Positions 18,786 through 28,797 are shown, counted from the stretch's first letter. The stretch is DNA of 64,000 bases from [Empedobacter] haloabium (GCA_008011715.2 CP136508.1:248001-312000), one strand, 5' to 3'. Notes: generated by a model not told the origin, from the letters alone. A program made the numbers and translations.

Positions 18786-19709
18786 TTGAAACCAGCGACG
18801 ATCGAAGCAGCCGGCCACCACGAGGTACCGGCCAACTGCCGCAATTGCGGCGCCGCCGTCAGCAGCCATTACTGCCCCGAGTGTGGCCAGGAGACCCGGC
18901 TGCACGTGCCCAGCCTGGCTGAATTCGTCCACGAGTTCATCGGCCACTACGTGGCGGTGGAAGGGCGGCTGTGGGGCACGCTGGTGCGGCTGCTGTTCCG
19001 TCCAGGCGCGCTGACCGCCGAATACCTGGCCGGGCGGCGGCGTCGCTATGTCGAGCCGCTGCGGCTGTACCTGTCGATGTCGATCCTGTTTTTTGCGCTG
19101 ATGAAGCTTTCCGGGGCGGAGCTGGCGCGGTTCGACAGTAAGCCCGATGGCGACAAGCCTGCTGTCGGCCAGCAGCACGCCGGCAAACGCGATGGCCCCG
19201 TCATCGGCGGTGCCGAGAAACTGCCGGACGACATGCCGCACCACACCACCTTGCCCGCGCCGCTGGAACGGCTGGCGCCGGGGTTTCGACAGTCGCTCGA
19301 CAATTTCGACCGGATGAGCGTCGAGCAGAAGAGCGAAATCCTGCGCACCGGCTTCTACCGCTATGCACCCTATGTGATGTTTTGCCTGATGCCGCTGTTT
19401 GCGCTGTACCTGAAGCTGCTGTATCTCGGTTCGGGCCGGCGTTATGGCGAGCACGTGCTGTTCGCGCTGCATACGAATGCGTTCGCGTTCGCAGTGCTGG
19501 CAGCCTTCATCTACCTGCCGGAGAGCTTCCTCAAGTTCGTGATGTTCTGCTGGCTCGTGCTGTATCTGCCCTGGGCGATGAAACGGGTCTATGGCAAGTC
19601 GCGCTGGGGCACCGCGTGGCGCTGGCTGCTGTTGTTCGGCCTGCACGGGCTGTCGCTGGCGCTGGGGGTCGTGGCGGCATTGGCCCTGGGGGTGGCGTTC
19701 GCCCACTGA
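18786..19709 (+). CDS. DUF3667 membrane protein with N-terminal zinc ribbon
   Basis: A protein of about 307 residues. The N-terminal zinc ribbon CRNCGAAVSSHYCPECGQE is typical of DUF3667 proteins. It is followed by FVHEFIGHYVAVEGRLWGTL and RPGALTAEYLAGRRRRYVEP, then by three to four membrane helices at the C-terminal end. The role is unknown. The start is uncertain: no ATG lies close upstream of the zinc ribbon. TTG at 18786 is a compromise, with 18762 or 18705 possible. The LexA-box promoter of nadK-recN follows directly after its stop. Confidence 0.75.
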   Translation: MKPATIEAAGHHEVPANCRNCGAAVSSHYCPECGQETRLHVPSLAEFVHEFIGHYVAVEGRLWGTLVRLLFRPGALTAEYLAGRRRRYVEPLRLYLSMSILFFALMKLSGAELARFDSKPDGDKPAVGQQHAGKRDGPVIGGAEKLPDDMPHHTTLPAPLERLAPGFRQSLDNFDRMSVEQKSEILRTGFYRYAPYVMFCLMPLFALYLKLLYLGSGRRYGEHVLFALHTNAFAFAVLAAFIYLPESFLKFVMFCWLVLYLPWAMKRVYGKSRWGTAWRWLLLFGLHGLSLALGVVAALALGVAFAH

Positions 19710-19741
19710 GCGTCACTTGCGGTTCGGTTCCGCACCAATTA

Positions 19742-19761
19742 TACTGGTCAAATATACAGTA
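19742..19761. promoter_or_regulatory. LexA (SOS) box upstream of nadK-recN
   Basis: The sequence TACTGGTCAAATATACAGTA matches the classical LexA operator TACTG-N10-CAGTA in both conserved half-sites, with an AT-rich spacer. It lies 127 bp upstream of nadK. RecN is a hallmark SOS protein in many bacteria, so LexA control of the nadK-recN transcript is a reasonable inference. Confidence 0.75.
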
Positions 19762-19887
19762 TTTCACGGCGCCGCCCAAGCGGGCGGCGTTGGCAAATGG
19801 CGGAACGATCTGGAATGGTTTACTCTTCGGCGTGTCGTCCCGGGCGCCCGGGTCGTCGCCACATTCACCTGAACTGCTGAGTTTCCT

Positions 19888-20799
19888 ATGCCCGCCACGC
19901 CTGCCGCCGCCGCTTCCATCTACAACACGATCGCCCTGGTCGTGCGGCCCAACACGGCGGGCATCGAAACCTCGGTGCGCGACGTGCTGGCGTTCCTGCG
20001 CCAGGAGGGTTACAGCGTGGTGTTCGAGACGGAAACGGCGGAGCACCTGAACATGCCGGAGATCCCGTCGATGAGCCCGCAGGGCATCGGCGAAAAGGCG
20101 GACGTGGCGCTGGTGATGGGCGGCGACGGCACGATGCTGGGCATCGCGCGGCAGCTGGCTTCGTATGAAGTGCCGCTGATCGGCATCAACCAGGGCCGGC
20201 TGGGCTTCATGACGGATATTCCGCTGGAAGGCATGCTGCCCGTGCTGGGCAAGATCCTGCGCGGCAAGCACAAGGCCGAGCGCCGCACCTTGCTGGAAGG
20301 GCGCGTGCTCCGTGACGGCAAGCCGATCCACATCGGCCTGGCCGTCAACGATGTCGTCGTCTCGCGCGGCGCCGGCGCCGGCATGGTGGAGCTGCGCGTC
20401 GAGGTGGACGAGCATTTCATGTACAACCAGCGCTCGGACGGCCTGATCGTCTCCACGCCCACGGGTTCGACAGCCTACGCACTGTCGGCCGGCGGGCCGC
20501 TGCTGCATCCCACGCTGGGTGGCATCGTGCTGGTGCCGATCGCGCCGCACGCGCTGTCGAACCGGCCCATCGTGCTGCCCGACTCCAGCGAGATCGTCAT
20601 CGAGATCATCCGCGGGCGCGACATCACGGTGAACTTCGACATGCAGACGTTCGCCAGCCTGCAACCGCAAGACCGCATCCATATCCGCCGCTCGCCGCAC
20701 ACGATCACCTTCCTGCATCCGGAAGGCTGGAGCTACTACAACACGCTGCGCAAGAAACTGCACTGGAACGAGTACCCGTCCAGCGACGGGAAAATCTGA
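19888..20799 (+). CDS. nadK: NAD kinase
   Basis: A 303-residue ATP-dependent NAD+ kinase that makes NADP+ in the cytoplasm. The catalytic GGDGT motif is at residues 78-82 inside [13 protein letters not shown]. The conserved INQGRLGF and NDVVVS segments and the diagnostic [15 protein letters not shown] loop are all present. Length fits the bacterial enzyme. recN begins 14 bp downstream, so the two form an operon; the LexA box ahead of nadK would give joint damage induction. Confidence 0.96.
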   Translation: MPATPAAAASIYNTIALVVRPNTAGIETSVRDVLAFLRQEGYSVVFETETAEHLNMPEIPSMSPQGIGEKADVALVMGGDGTMLGIARQLASYEVPLIGINQGRLGFMTDIPLEGMLPVLGKILRGKHKAERRTLLEGRVLRDGKPIHIGLAVNDVVVSRGAGAGMVELRVEVDEHFMYNQRSDGLIVSTPTGSTAYALSAGGPLLHPTLGGIVLVPIAPHALSNRPIVLPDSSEIVIEIIRGRDITVNFDMQTFASLQPQDRIHIRRSPHTITFLHPEGWSYYNTLRKKLHWNEYPSSDGKI

Positions 20800-20813
20800 T
20801 CAACCTGGAACCT

Positions 20814-22460
20814 ATGCTTCGTACACTGTCCATCCGCGACTTCGTCATTGTCGATGTAATTGAACTGGAATTTTCCGCCGGCTTCACGGTGTTTACGGGC
20901 GAAACGGGCGCCGGCAAGTCGATCCTGATCGACGCGCTGACGCTGGCGCTGGGCGGGCGCGGCGATGCGTCCGTGGTGCGCGAGGGCGCGGCCAAGGCCG
21001 ACATCACGGCCGACTTCGCCGTGACGCCGCAGGCGCAGGCCTGGCTGGACGCGCACGAGTTCACCTCCGAGGACGGCGGCGCGCTGCTGCGCCGCGTGAT
21101 CGACAACGCGGGCCGCTCGAAGGCCTACATCAACGGCATCGCCGCCACCGCTGCGCAGCTGCGCGAGCTGGGCGACCTGCTGGTGGACATCCACGGCCAG
21201 CACGCGCACCAGTCGCTGCTGAAGACGGAAGCGCAGCGCGAGCTGCTGGACAATCAGGCCGGCGCCAACGTGCGCGACGTCACGCTGGCCTATAAAGCCT
21301 GGCGCGCCGTGGCGAAGCAGCTGGAGGAGTTCGAGACCAACGCGGCCAACGTGCTGCTGGAACGCGAGCGGCTGGAGTGGCAGGTGGGCGAGCTGGACAA
21401 GCTGGCCGCGAAGCCGGGCGAATGGACCGAGATCGGCAACGAGCACAGCCGCCTGTCGCATGCCGCCAGCCTGCTCGAAGGCGCGCAGGAAGCGCTGGCC
21501 GTCATCTCGGAATCGGACGAGCAGCCGATCGTGTCCCAACTGGCGTCGCTGAACCAGAAGCTGACGAAGCTGGTGTCGGTCGATACGGAACTGCAACCGG
21601 TCGTGGAGCTGATCGAATCGGCCCGCATCCAGTTGCAGGAATCGGCCTATGCGCTGAACACCTATCTCGACCGCGTCGAGCTGGACCCGGACCGGCTGCG
21701 CCAGGTCGACGCGCGCATGGAAGCGCTGCACTCGGCGGCGCGCAAGTTCCGGGTCGATGCGGACGAGTTGCCGGCCGAGCACGCGCGCCTGGCGGCGCAG
21801 CTGGCGCAACTGGCCGATGCGACGGATATGGACGGCCTGCGCAAGCAGGAAGCGAAACTGAAGGCCGAGTACATGGCCGTGGCAGAGCAGTTGTCCGCCA
21901 CGCGCGCCGCGGCGGCCAAGGCACTGGGCGAGGCGGTCACCCAGGCGATGCAGGACCTGAACATGACGGGCGGCCGCTTCGAAGTGGCACTGCATCCGGC
22001 CGAGCCGTCCGCCAAGGGCCTGGAGCAGGTCGAGTTCATGGTGGCCGGTCATGCGGGCGTGCTGCCGCGGCCGCTGGCCAAGGTGGCGTCCGGCGGCGAG
22101 CTGGCGCGAATTTCCCTGGCGATCTCCGTCATCACGTCGCACGCGACCACCGTGCCGACCCTGATCTTCGACGAGGTGGACAGCGGCATCGGCGGCGGCG
22201 TGGCCGAGGTGGTGGGGCGGCTGTTGAAGCGGTTGGGCCAGGAGCGACAGGTGCTGTGCGTAACGCACTTGCCGCAGGTGGCCAGCCAGGGCAACAGCCA
22301 CTTCCAGGTGGCGAAAAGCACGCTGGCCAACGGTAAGACAGCCTCGCGCATCGAGGTGCTCGATGCCAAGGCGCGCGTGGAGGAAGTGGCGCGCATGCTG
22401 GGCGGGCTGGAGATCACGGCGACGACGCGCAAGCATGCGCGGGAGTTGCTGGCTTCTTGA
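20814..22460 (+). CDS. recN: DNA repair protein RecN
   Basis: A 548-residue SMC-like ATPase that tethers and processes DNA ends during double-strand-break repair. Walker A GETGAGKS is at residues 29-36. Two coiled-coil arms fill the middle (about residues 150-380), and the C-terminal ATPase half has the signature VASGGELARISLAI and Walker B TLIFDEVDSGIGG. Domain order and length are those of complete RecN. It overlaps no neighbour and ends ahead of a convergent hairpin. Confidence 0.96.
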   Translation: MLRTLSIRDFVIVDVIELEFSAGFTVFTGETGAGKSILIDALTLALGGRGDASVVREGAAKADITADFAVTPQAQAWLDAHEFTSEDGGALLRRVIDNAGRSKAYINGIAATAAQLRELGDLLVDIHGQHAHQSLLKTEAQRELLDNQAGANVRDVTLAYKAWRAVAKQLEEFETNAANVLLERERLEWQVGELDKLAAKPGEWTEIGNEHSRLSHAASLLEGAQEALAVISESDEQPIVSQLASLNQKLTKLVSVDTELQPVVELIESARIQLQESAYALNTYLDRVELDPDRLRQVDARMEALHSAARKFRVDADELPAEHARLAAQLAQLADATDMDGLRKQEAKLKAEYMAVAEQLSATRAAAAKALGEAVTQAMQDLNMTGGRFEVALHPAEPSAKGLEQVEFMVAGHAGVLPRPLAKVASGGELARISLAISVITSHATTVPTLIFDEVDSGIGGGVAEVVGRLLKRLGQERQVLCVTHLPQVASQGNSHFQVAKSTLANGKTASRIEVLDAKARVEEVARMLGGLEITATTRKHARELLAS

Positions 22461-22494
22461 GGAGGCCGTGCTTATTCAGCGGCATGAAACCCAT

Positions 22495-22548
22495 GGTGTC
22501 AGGCACCTATCTTGGGGCGCCAGCGCCCCAAGATAGGTGCCTGACACC
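22495..22548. terminator. 26-bp perfect hairpin between recN and a convergent gene
   Basis: Inverted repeat with 26-base arms (22495-22520 and 22523-22548) starting GGTGTCAGGCACCTATCT. It lies between the convergent ends of recN and the secreted protein at 22557. It is the sister element of that at 13393, with the outer 18 bases nearly identical and the inner arm different. Confidence 0.7.
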
Positions 22549-22556
22549 TCGGTTCT

Positions 22557-23309
22557 TCAGCCCTTGCAAGCTGTTAGCTCAAACCCGGGATACCCCGCCC
22601 GCGGCAACGTCCGCAACCACCCAGCCAAATCGGCATCAGCCGGCAGCGTCTTCTGCAGCGCGCGCAGTTCACGGCACGCAAAGCCTTTGTCTCCGCCGGC
22701 CACCAACGCCGCCGCCATCGCCCGGTAATGCACGCGCGGCTTGCCCTCGCGTTTCAAGGTCTCGTAATAATCTCGATACAACGGCCGCGCCCCGGCGCCG
22801 AACTCGCGCCGGAACGCCGGCTTGGCGGCCGCGCCGTCCAGCGCATACACGAACGGAAAATACGCCGGTCCGGTCACGCCGGCAAACACGTCGCGCCGCA
22901 ACACGCGCGTACGCAGCACCCCATGCCGGTCGATGCCGATCGGCGCCGGGCTGTCGTCATAGTCCAGCTGCGCCACCGGCGCCGGTTCCGGGCTCAGGCG
23001 AAACAGCGTCTTGGTGTAATGGCGCCCGCCCAGGTGGCCGCACAGCGCGACGAAGTCGCCGCCGATGTATTCGGCGCCCGGCTCGTCGCCGCAGCCGGGG
23101 CGCAGCGCCGTCTTTTCCTGGTAGATGCTGACGAGGCCGTCCTCGCGCGTCACGTGGATGACGCCGATGACCTCGCCCTGCAGGTCGCCCTCGGCCGTCT
23201 CCAGGCTTTCCTGGTACGAAAACGTATGGCCGGCATGGGTCAGCACGGCATTTTGTGCCGCGGCCGGCAACGCGAAGGCCGCCAGCCAAGCTAAAAGATG
23301 GATTTTCAT
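22557..23309 (-). CDS. Secreted hypothetical protein
   Basis: A 250-residue protein. The ATG at 23309 starts a clear signal peptide (MKIHLLAWLAAFALPAAAQN, cleavage likely after AAA). The mature part has no motif I recognise. It carries five cysteines, among them CGDEPG, ALCGHLG, FACREL and TACKG, consistent with disulfides in the periplasm. Strand-like sequence prevails in the first two thirds and helices at the end. Divergent from hemH; the 98-bp gap carries a small inverted repeat. Confidence 0.65.
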   Translation of the reverse strand: MKIHLLAWLAAFALPAAAQNAVLTHAGHTFSYQESLETAEGDLQGEVIGVIHVTREDGLVSIYQEKTALRPGCGDEPGAEYIGGDFVALCGHLGGRHYTKTLFRLSPEPAPVAQLDYDDSPAPIGIDRHGVLRTRVLRRDVFAGVTGPAYFPFVYALDGAAAKPAFRREFGAGARPLYRDYYETLKREGKPRVHYRAMAAALVAGGDKGFACRELRALQKTLPADADLAGWLRTLPRAGYPGFELTACKG

Positions 23310-23325
23310 TATGAAGATGATAATG
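23307..23325. promoter_or_regulatory. Inverted repeat in the hemH/secreted-protein divergent region
   Basis: CATTAT-N7-ATAATG, 19 bp, overlapping the start codon of the secreted protein and lying about 80 bp upstream of hemH. The 19-bp length and ATAATG half-sites recall Fur boxes, but the internal symmetry of a classical Fur site is absent. A regulator site is possible; identity is uncertain. Confidence 0.3.
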
Positions 23326-23407
23326 CATGCGGGCGCGTGCGGGTGCGCCGCGCCGGTCGGGTTCCTCCGCCTATAATGGGCTTCTCTCGGATAGAACAAT
23401 AACAGCC

Positions 23408-24517
23408 ATGCCTTTTGCCAAAGAACCTCCCCACCAGCACGGTACCGTCAGCAGCAGCGCCGTCGTGCTGGTCAATCTCGGTACGCCTGACGAGCCCACG
23501 CGCGGCGCCGTGCGGCGTTACCTGAAGCAGTTCCTGTCCGACCCGCGCGTCGTCGAGATTCCGAAAGCCGTCTGGTGGTTCATCCTGCACGGCATCATCC
23601 TGCCGTTCCGCTCGGGCGCCTCGGCGAAAAAGTATGCGTCGATCTGGACCCGCGACGGTTCGCCCCTGCGCGTCCACACCAGCAACCAGGCCATGTTGCT
23701 GCACGCGGCGCTGGGCGAGCGCGGCCATGGCGACGTGACGGTGGCGATGGCCATGCGCTACGGCTCGCCGTCGTTGCCGGACGTGCTGGCGCGCCTGAAG
23801 GCGGACGGCTGCGACCGCATCGTCATCCTGCCGGCCTATCCCCAGTATTCGGGGACGACGACGGGTTCGATCTGGGACGCCGTGTTCGCGCACTACCGCA
23901 AGATCCGCAATATCCCCGAGCTGCGGCTGGTGAAGAACTACCACGACCACGACGGCTACATCGAGGCGTTGCGCCAGAACATCCTGGCGCATTGGGAAAC
24001 GCATGGGCGGGGTGAAAAGCTCGTCATGAGTTTCCATGGCGTGCCCAAGCGCACCCTGCTGCTGGGCGACCCGTACCACTGCGAATGCCACAAGACGGCG
24101 CGGCTGCTGGCGGCTCGCCTGAAGCTCAAGCCGGAGGATTACATCGTCACGTTCCAGTCGCGCTTCGGCAAGGCCGAGTGGCTGCAGCCATATACCGCGC
24201 CGACGGTGGCGCAGCTGGCCAAGGACGGTGTGCGCCGGCTGGACGTGATCTGCCCGGGCTTCACCAGCGACTGCCTGGAAACGCTGGAGGAGATCGCGAT
24301 GGAGGTGCGGCACGACTTCCTCTCGAACGGCGGCAAGGAGTTCCACTACATCCCCTGCCTGAACGAAAACGCCCACTGGATCGCCGCGCTGGCCGAGATC
24401 GCCGAACAGCACATGATCGGCTGGCCGACGATGACGACGCCCACCCAGCGCGCGCTGCGCCAGCATGACGCCGACAAGGGCCGCGAGGCGGCGCTGGCCA
24501 AGGGCGCCCCACAGTAA
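23408..24517 (+). CDS. hemH: Ferrochelatase
   Basis: A 369-residue enzyme that inserts ferrous iron into protoporphyrin IX, the last step of protoheme synthesis, at the inner face of the membrane. Family segments are present in order: [38 protein letters not shown] with the catalytic His, [13 protein letters not shown] and [15 protein letters not shown]. Length is normal for the proteobacterial enzyme. It sits just upstream of the heat-shock cluster. Confidence 0.96.
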   Translation: MPFAKEPPHQHGTVSSSAVVLVNLGTPDEPTRGAVRRYLKQFLSDPRVVEIPKAVWWFILHGIILPFRSGASAKKYASIWTRDGSPLRVHTSNQAMLLHAALGERGHGDVTVAMAMRYGSPSLPDVLARLKADGCDRIVILPAYPQYSGTTTGSIWDAVFAHYRKIRNIPELRLVKNYHDHDGYIEALRQNILAHWETHGRGEKLVMSFHGVPKRTLLLGDPYHCECHKTARLLAARLKLKPEDYIVTFQSRFGKAEWLQPYTAPTVAQLAKDGVRRLDVICPGFTSDCLETLEEIAMEVRHDFLSNGGKEFHYIPCLNENAHWIAALAEIAEQHMIGWPTMTTPTQRALRQHDADKGREAALAKGAPQ

Positions 24518-24541
24518 GACCACCTCGTTGCAAAATCGTCA

Positions 24542-24568
24542 CCGGCAAGTGCTGTTAGCACTTGCCGG
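24542..24568. terminator. 12-bp hairpin after hemH overlapping a CIRCE-like site
   Basis: Perfect inverted repeat CCGGCAAGTGCT-GTT-AGCACTTGCCGG directly after hemH. The stem is strong, but no T-run follows, so it is a doubtful intrinsic terminator. Its right arm overlaps the CIRCE-like element described next. Confidence 0.5.
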
Positions 24569-24581
24569 AGGTGAGTGCCAG
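24555..24581. promoter_or_regulatory. CIRCE-like (HrcA) element
   Basis: TTAGCACTT-N9-GAGTGCCAG matches the HrcA operator TTAGCACTC-N9-GAGTGCTAA at 8 of 9 left and 7 of 9 right positions with exact spacing, about 220 bp upstream of grpE. No hrcA gene is in the window. The overlap with the hairpin above makes the match partly ambiguous. Confidence 0.4.
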
Positions 24582-24690
24582 CCTGTTAAAATATCCCGTT
24601 GCGGGTATCCGTTGCGTTGCCTTTCCTTCGTCCGGGCCTTCTGATGAGCACACTATGTGCGCTTTCGCATGGACAAAAGGAAAACAATAA

Positions 24691-24720
24691 CCCTTGAAAT
24701 GGTAGGGGATAGGCCCATAT
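24691..24720 (+). promoter_or_regulatory. Sigma-32 heat-shock promoter of grpE
   Basis: A -35 element CCCTTGAAA (24691-24699) and -10 element GCCCATAT (24713-24720) with a 13-base spacer closely match the RpoH consensus CTTGAAA / CCCCATNT. It lies 81 bp ahead of grpE. Confidence 0.8.
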
Positions 24721-24800
24721 GCGGCGCAGCGTAACAGGGATCGCGCACGGTGTTTGCGCTTCCCCAGCAATGTCAAACCACAGATCGTAGGAGTCTATAG

Positions 24801-25355
24801 ATGCAAGATCAGGAAAATCAGGCCAGCCCGAATCCCGATGAGGAACTGGCATCCGCCCAGCCTTCGACTCCCGCCGAGCCTGCCGCCCAGGGCACCCCGA
24901 GCCTGGAAGAGCAGCTCGCCGCCACCGAAGCGAAGCTGGCCGAGATGCATGAGGCCTTCCTGCGTGCCAAGGCCGAAGGCGACAATATCCGCCGCCGGGC
25001 CCAGGAAGATGTCGCCAAGGCGCACAAGTTCGCCGTCGAAAGCTTTGCCGAGGCCATGGTGCCCGTCAAGGACAGCCTGGAAATGGCCCTGAAGGTGGAA
25101 GCGCCCACGATCGAATCGATGAAGGAAGGCGTCGAGATGACGCTCAAGCAGCTGAACGCCGCGTTCGAGCGCAACCGCCTGATCGAAGTCGTGCCGGCCG
25201 CCGGCGACAAGCTGGACCCGAACAAGCACCAGGCCGTGGCCATGGTGCCGGCCGAGCAGGAGGCCAATACTGTCGTTGCCGTGCTGCAGAAGGGCTACAT
25301 GATCGCGGACCGGCTGCTGCGTCCGGCCATCGTGACCGCCGCCCAGCCAAAGTAA
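24801..25355 (+). CDS. grpE: Nucleotide exchange factor GrpE
   Basis: A 184-residue co-chaperone that releases ADP from DnaK. An acidic, Pro/Ala-rich N-terminal tail (about residues 1-35) leads into a long coiled coil ([20 protein letters not shown]). The GrpE signature [18 protein letters not shown] closes the C-terminal beta domain. It has its own sigma-32-type promoter upstream. dnaK follows 88 bp downstream with a second one. Confidence 0.96.
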   Translation: MQDQENQASPNPDEELASAQPSTPAEPAAQGTPSLEEQLAATEAKLAEMHEAFLRAKAEGDNIRRRAQEDVAKAHKFAVESFAEAMVPVKDSLEMALKVEAPTIESMKEGVEMTLKQLNAAFERNRLIEVVPAAGDKLDPNKHQAVAMVPAEQEANTVVAVLQKGYMIADRLLRPAIVTAAQPK

Positions 25356-25370
25356 ATCGTGGGGTTGGAA

Positions 25371-25402
25371 CCCCTTGAAAATAAACACGATTTTCCGCAT
25401 AT
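25371..25402 (+). promoter_or_regulatory. Sigma-32 heat-shock promoter of dnaK
   Basis: CCCCTTGAAA (25371-25380) and CCGCATAT (25395-25402), spacer 14 bases, in the grpE-dnaK gap and about 40 bp ahead of the dnaK start. A GGGGTT-GG-AACCCC inverted repeat (25361-25374) overlaps the -35 region and could be a weak end signal for grpE. Confidence 0.78.
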
Positions 25403-25443
25403 AACAAAACATCAGAAACTACACAGTTAAGGAAGAACAAATC

Positions 25444-27396
25444 ATGGGCAAAATGATCGGTATTGACCTGGGCACGACCAACTCCTGCGTCGCCATCATG
25501 GAAAATGGCCAGCCGAAGGTCATCGAGAACGCCGAAGGCGCGCGTACCACTCCGTCCATCATCGCTTACCAGGAAGACGGCGAGATCCTCGTCGGCGCGC
25601 CGGCGAAACGCCAGGCCGTCACCAATCCGAAGAACACGCTGTTCGCGGTGAAGCGCCTGATCGGCCGCAAATTCGAAGAAAAAGAAGTACAGAAGGACAT
25701 CGCGCTGATGCCTTACCAGATCACGAAAGCCGACAACGGCGACGCGTGGATCGGCGTGCGTGACAAGAAGCTGGCCCCGCCGCAGATCTCCGCGGAAGTG
25801 CTGCGCAAGATGAAGAAGACCGCCGAGGACTACCTGGGCGAGGAAGTGACGGAAGCCGTCATCACGGTACCGGCCTACTTCAACGACTCGCAGCGCCAGG
25901 CGACCAAGGACGCCGGCCGCATCGCTGGCCTGGACGTGAAGCGCATCATCAACGAGCCGACGGCGGCCGCGTTGGCGTTCGGCCTGGACAAGACCGACAA
26001 GGGCGACCGCAAGATCGCCGTGTATGACCTGGGTGGCGGCACGTTCGACATCTCGATCATCGAGATCGCCGACGTGGACGGCGAGAAGCAGTTCGAAGTG
26101 CTGTCGACCAACGGCGACACGTTCCTGGGCGGCGAAGACTTCGACCAGCGCGTGATCGACTACATCATCGACGAGTTCAAGAAGATCAATGGCCTGGACC
26201 TGAAGAAGGACCCGATCGCCCTGCAGCGCATCAAGGCTTCGGCCGAGCGCGCGAAGATCGAACTGTCGTCGTCGCAGCAGACCGAGATCAACGAGCCGTA
26301 CATCGCCATGGCGAACGGCGCGCCGGTCCACCTGAACCTGAAGATGACCCGCGCCAAGCTGGAATCGCTGGTGGAAGAGCTGATCAACGCCACCATCGAG
26401 CCATGCCGCACCGCGATCAAGGACGCCGGCGTCAAGGTCTCCGATATCGACGACATCATCCTGGTCGGCGGCATGACCCGTATGCCGAAGGTGCAGGAAA
26501 AAGTGAAGGAGTTCTTCGGCAAGGACCCGCGCAAGGACGTCAACCCTGACGAAGCCGTGGCCGTCGGTGCCGCGATCCAGGGCGCCGTGCTGTCGGGCGA
26601 CCGCAAGGACCTGCTGCTGCTGGACGTGACCCCGCTGTCGCTGGGTATCGAAACGCTGGGCGGCGTGATGACGAAGATGATCCACAAGAACACGACGATC
26701 CCGACCAAGTTCTCGCAGGTGTTCTCGACGGCCGACGACAACCAACCTGCCGTGACCATCAAGGTCTACCAGGGCGAGCGTGAAATCGCGGCCGGCAACA
26801 AGGCCCTGGGCGAGTTCAACCTGGAAGGCATTCCGCCGGCAGCACGCGGCGTGCCGCAGATCGAAGTGACCTTCGACATCGACGCCAACGGCATCCTGCA
26901 CGTGGGCGCGAAGGACAAGGCCACCGGCAAGGAAAACAAGATCACCATCAAGGCCAACTCCGGTCTGTCGGAAGAGGAAATCCAGAAGATGGTGAAGGAT
27001 GCCGAGCTGAATGCGGAAGAGGACAAGAAGGTCAAGGAACTGGCCGAGTCGCGCAACCAGGCCGACGCGCTGGTGCACTCGACCAAGAAGTCCCTGACGG
27101 AGTACGGCGACAAGCTGGAAGCCGGCGAGAAGGAAAAGATCGAAGCGGCGATCACCGACCTGGAAGCCACGATCAAGTCGGGCGACAAGGCCACGATCGA
27201 CGCCAAGGTCGCGGCACTGACCGAAGCGGCGCAGAAGCTGGGCGAGAAGATGTACGCCGACATGCAGGCGCAGCAGGCAGCGGGCGGCGGCGCCGAAGCT
27301 GGTGCCGGTGGCCAGCAGGCCGGCGGTGCGGAGTCCCGTGCGCAGCAGGACGACGTTGTCGATGCCGACTTCAAGGAAGTCAAGGACAACAAATAA
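25444..27396 (+). CDS. dnaK: Molecular chaperone DnaK (Hsp70)
   Basis: A 650-residue cytoplasmic Hsp70 that folds and disaggregates proteins with DnaJ and GrpE. The ATPase domain begins [20 protein letters not shown] and contains [15 protein letters not shown] and the [13 protein letters not shown] motif. The substrate domain (about residues 385-500) starts with [17 protein letters not shown]. The C-terminal lid ends in a Gly/Ala/Gln tail and the conserved [17 protein letters not shown] precedes the ATG. A rho-independent terminator follows, so dnaJ probably needs read-through or its own promoter. Confidence 0.98.
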   Translation: MGKMIGIDLGTTNSCVAIMENGQPKVIENAEGARTTPSIIAYQEDGEILVGAPAKRQAVTNPKNTLFAVKRLIGRKFEEKEVQKDIALMPYQITKADNGDAWIGVRDKKLAPPQISAEVLRKMKKTAEDYLGEEVTEAVITVPAYFNDSQRQATKDAGRIAGLDVKRIINEPTAAALAFGLDKTDKGDRKIAVYDLGGGTFDISIIEIADVDGEKQFEVLSTNGDTFLGGEDFDQRVIDYIIDEFKKINGLDLKKDPIALQRIKASAERAKIELSSSQQTEINEPYIAMANGAPVHLNLKMTRAKLESLVEELINATIEPCRTAIKDAGVKVSDIDDIILVGGMTRMPKVQEKVKEFFGKDPRKDVNPDEAVAVGAAIQGAVLSGDRKDLLLLDVTPLSLGIETLGGVMTKMIHKNTTIPTKFSQVFSTADDNQPAVTIKVYQGEREIAAGNKALGEFNLEGIPPAARGVPQIEVTFDIDANGILHVGAKDKATGKENKITIKANSGLSEEEIQKMVKDAELNAEEDKKVKELAESRNQADALVHSTKKSLTEYGDKLEAGEKEKIEAAITDLEATIKSGDKATIDAKVAALTEAAQKLGEKMYADMQAQQAAGGGAEAGAGGQQAGGAESRAQQDDVVDADFKEVKDNK

Positions 27397-27421
27397 TCCC
27401 GGTCGGCTGAACCCCTGACCC

Positions 27422-27465
27422 GCCGAGCGGAGCTGCCGTAACAACGGGGCCCGCTCGGCTTTTTC
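27422..27465 (+). terminator. Intrinsic terminator of dnaK
   Basis: GCCGAGCGG (27422-27430) pairs with CCGCTCGGC (27451-27459); the hairpin is followed directly by TTTTT. Placed 25 bp after the dnaK stop, it probably lowers, rather than stops, transcription into dnaJ. Confidence 0.8.
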
Positions 27466-27504
27466 GCATAATCGGTTTCAGTTTTGTAAGCAAGGTGCCT
27501 CCAC

Positions 27505-28626
27505 ATGGCAAAGCGTGATTTTTACGAGATTCTCGGGCTGGCGAAGAACGCCTCGGACGACGAGATCAAGAAGGCCTATCGCAAGCTCGCGATGAAATAC
27601 CATCCGGACCGCAACCCGGACAACAAGGAAGCGGAAGAGAAGTTCAAGGAGGCGAAGGAAGCCTACGAGATGCTGACCAATCCGGAGAAGCGCGAAGCGT
27701 ATGACCGCTATGGTCACGCTGGCGTCGACCCGAACATGGGCGGTGGCGGCGGCTTCGGTGCGGGCGGCTTCGGCGACGCATTTGGCGACATCTTCGGCGA
27801 CATTTTCGGCGGTGGCGGCCGTCGCGGCGGCGGTCCGCAGGTGTACCGCGGCGCCGACCTGCGCTACAACCTGGAGATCACGCTGGAACAGGCCGCGCAC
27901 GGCTTCGATACGACGATCCGCGTGCCGTCGTGGGACAAGTGCGACACCTGCCACGGTTCCGGCGCCAAGCCAGGCACGTCGCCGGTCACCTGCTCGACCT
28001 GCGGCGGTCATGGCCAGGTGCGCATGCAGCAGGGCTTCTTCAGCATCCAGCAGACCTGCCCGAAGTGCCACGGCACCGGCAAGATCATTCCCGAGCCGTG
28101 CCCATCGTGTTCCGGCGCGGGCCGCATCAAGCGCAACAAGACGCTGGAAGTGAAGATCCCGGTCGGCATCGACAACGGCATGCGCATCCGCTCGTCCGGC
28201 AACGGCGAACCGGGCACCAACGGCGGGCCGCCGGGCGACCTGTACGTCGAGATCCACATCAAGCCGCACCCGGTGTTCCAGCGCGAGGGCGACGACCTGC
28301 ACTGCGAGATGCCGATCTCGTTTGCCAAGGCGGCACTGGGCGGCGAGATCGAGGTACCGACCCTGTCCGGCAAGGTGTCGTTCACGGTGCCTGAAGGGAC
28401 CCAGTCGGGCAAGACGTTCCGCCTGAAGGGCAAGGGCATCAAGGGCGTGCGCTCCGGCTATCCGGGCGACCTGTTCTGCCACGTGGCCGTCGAAACCCCG
28501 GTCAAGCTGACGGAAAAGCAGAAGGAACTGCTGCGCGAGTTCGACCGCTCGACCAACGAAGGCGGCTCGAAACACAGCCCGCAGTCGAAGTCGTGGATGG
28601 ACAAGGTCAAGGACTTCTTCGAGTAA
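27505..28626 (+). CDS. dnaJ: Chaperone protein DnaJ (Hsp40)
   Basis: A 373-residue type I DnaJ that delivers substrates to DnaK and stimulates its ATPase. The J domain (about 4-70) carries HPD at residues 33-35. A Gly/Phe-rich stretch follows ([20 protein letters not shown]). The zinc-finger region holds four CxxCxGxG repeats: [24 protein letters not shown] and CPSCSGAG. The C-terminal substrate and dimerisation domains are complete. It ends six bases before a family hairpin at 28632. Confidence 0.97.
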   Translation: MAKRDFYEILGLAKNASDDEIKKAYRKLAMKYHPDRNPDNKEAEEKFKEAKEAYEMLTNPEKREAYDRYGHAGVDPNMGGGGGFGAGGFGDAFGDIFGDIFGGGGRRGGGPQVYRGADLRYNLEITLEQAAHGFDTTIRVPSWDKCDTCHGSGAKPGTSPVTCSTCGGHGQVRMQQGFFSIQQTCPKCHGTGKIIPEPCPSCSGAGRIKRNKTLEVKIPVGIDNGMRIRSSGNGEPGTNGGPPGDLYVEIHIKPHPVFQREGDDLHCEMPISFAKAALGGEIEVPTLSGKVSFTVPEGTQSGKTFRLKGKGIKGVRSGYPGDLFCHVAVETPVKLTEKQKELLREFDRSTNEGGSKHSPQSKSWMDKVKDFFE

Positions 28627-28631
28627 AAAAC

Positions 28632-28682
28632 GTGACAGTCACCTATTTCCGGGAGAGGTGTCCGGAAATAGGTGACAGTCAC
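28632..28682. terminator. 21-bp hairpin after dnaJ
   Basis: Arms 28632-28652 and 28662-28682, beginning GTGACAGTCACCTATTTCCGG, one mismatch, loop of nine bases, with A-runs on both outer sides. It belongs to the dispersed CAG-core hairpin family and probably ends dnaJ transcription. Confidence 0.65.
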
Positions 28683-28797
28683 CAAAAAAGCACGTTCGGC
28701 CAGTTAGGCCCGGATCGGGTAGACTACCGCCTGCTTCACATCGGCCGCCCCTTGCCGCGAGGCGATTGGCGGCTTTGTCATGTCTGAAAGGAATACC

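Noticed and set aside
24555..24776. Small minus-strand frame upstream of grpE
   Set aside because: It overlaps the heat-shock control region, has no ribosome site and no conserved-looking sequence.
25144..27444. Long minus-strand frame opposite dnaK
   Set aside because: Antisense to a complete DnaK; composition reflects codon bias of the sense strand, no recognisable domain.
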